Source: SAR202 cluster bacterium (GTDB lineage Bacteria; Chloroflexota; Dehalococcoidia; SAR202; CAJWER01). From it: a DNA stretch of 13,963 nucleotides. The position numbers and the translations under genes were made by a program. A model generated the notes under the pieces. That model did no database searches. It saw only the letters and a program-made list of their open reading frames with translations, and was not told the DNA's origin. Every line of letters starts with the position of its first letter. The stretch's first letter is position 1. Positions 13,729 to 13,963 of this stretch are shown here, in pieces. The stretch spans positions 1 through 13,963 of the forward strand of contig JASLXL010000045.1 of NCBI GenBank assembly GCA_030740335.1, written 5' to 3'.

Positions 13729-13963
13729 CTCCGGTAGTCCGTCACCTGCCACAGCACCGCTAGTTCGCGCCTGTCCGGTAGCCGCCAGACAACTGTTCCA
13801 GACGGTGCAGTGACGCGCCGAGACCGCACTACGTCTTCTCCAGGGCCACGTCATGTTCGAGGACGGCGTGGATGATCAGCATGTGCGGGAAGCGCAGTGC
13901 GATGCTCGTGTCGGTGATGGACGGGCAGAGGCCGCAGATCAGGTGCGAGGGTCGCTGGCGTGC
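13729..13963. repeat. Dispersed repeat, copy 2 (cut by the window end)
   Basis: Aligns with 8733-8965 at about 87% identity, same orientation. The minus-strand frame seen in copy 1 is conserved for about 40 residues (ICGLCPSITDTSIALRFPHM and HAVLEHDV), broken by a 2-base insertion near 13839, and then resumes up to the same stop codon. The repeat continues past the right end of the window. Confidence 0.9.

Noticed and set aside
1..13963. CRISPR array, rRNA or replication origin
   Set aside because: No regularly spaced repeats, no rRNA-like conserved stretches and no clusters of DnaA-box-like sequence were seen.

Overview
The window looks like an accessory, recombination-scarred stretch of a free-living bacterial chromosome. 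The best guess for the host is a Chloroflexota lineage, SAR202-like Dehalococcoidia. That guess is inference from gene content only: an enolase-superfamily mandelate racemase/muconate lactonizing gene, a GMC flavoprotein oxidoreductase, and two lipoproteins with long Thr/Pro linkers that begin 'ATPTATP'-style. No ribosomal RNA or other decisive phylogenetic marker is present.

Layout, left to right. Positions 1-359 hold nothing I recognise. A small HTH (MerR/excisionase-type) gene follows at 360-659. A DUF4349-type lipoprotein with inserted PKD-like domains and a C-terminal membrane anchor lies at 1078-2679. Next to its stop is a scrap (about 2716-2984, minus strand) that appears to be the rplI-dnaB operon junction with both genes cut off. 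A Thr/Pro-linker lipoprotein of unknown function runs leftward at 2997-4493. About 440 bases with no recognisable gene follow, then a decayed tandem-HTH recombinase-like pseudogene (4932-5303) that ends on the stop codon of the next gene.

The metabolic core is a two-gene minus-strand operon: an MtnA-family aldose-1-phosphate isomerase (7348-8448) overlapping by 8 bp a class II aldolase/short-chain dehydrogenase fusion (5304-7355). Together they could isomerise a 5-modified ribose-1-phosphate (methylthioribose- or 5-deoxyribose-1-phosphate), split it to dihydroxyacetone phosphate plus an aldehyde, and oxidise or reduce the aldehyde. A GMC oxidoreductase (9052-10677, minus) and an MR/MLE-type dehydratase or racemase (11043-12167, plus) follow; both families commonly act on sugars and sugar acids.

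The rest is mobile-element debris. There is a tyrosine recombinase C-terminus broken by a perfect 13-bp tandem duplication (10797-11004) and the tail of a second tyrosine recombinase directly on the stop codon of the MR/MLE gene (12163-12237). An IS3-type transposase C-terminus (13371-13597) is joined to the 3' end of a tRNA gene (13600-13633) with a terminator-like hairpin behind it. A 233-bp repeat of about 87% identity occurs at 8733-8965 and again at 13729-13963, where the window ends inside it. A second lipoprotein (12493-13332) lies between the debris. The recurrent picture is of intact metabolic or surface genes separated by remains of recombinases and housekeeping genes, with several junctions within a few bases of a stop codon.
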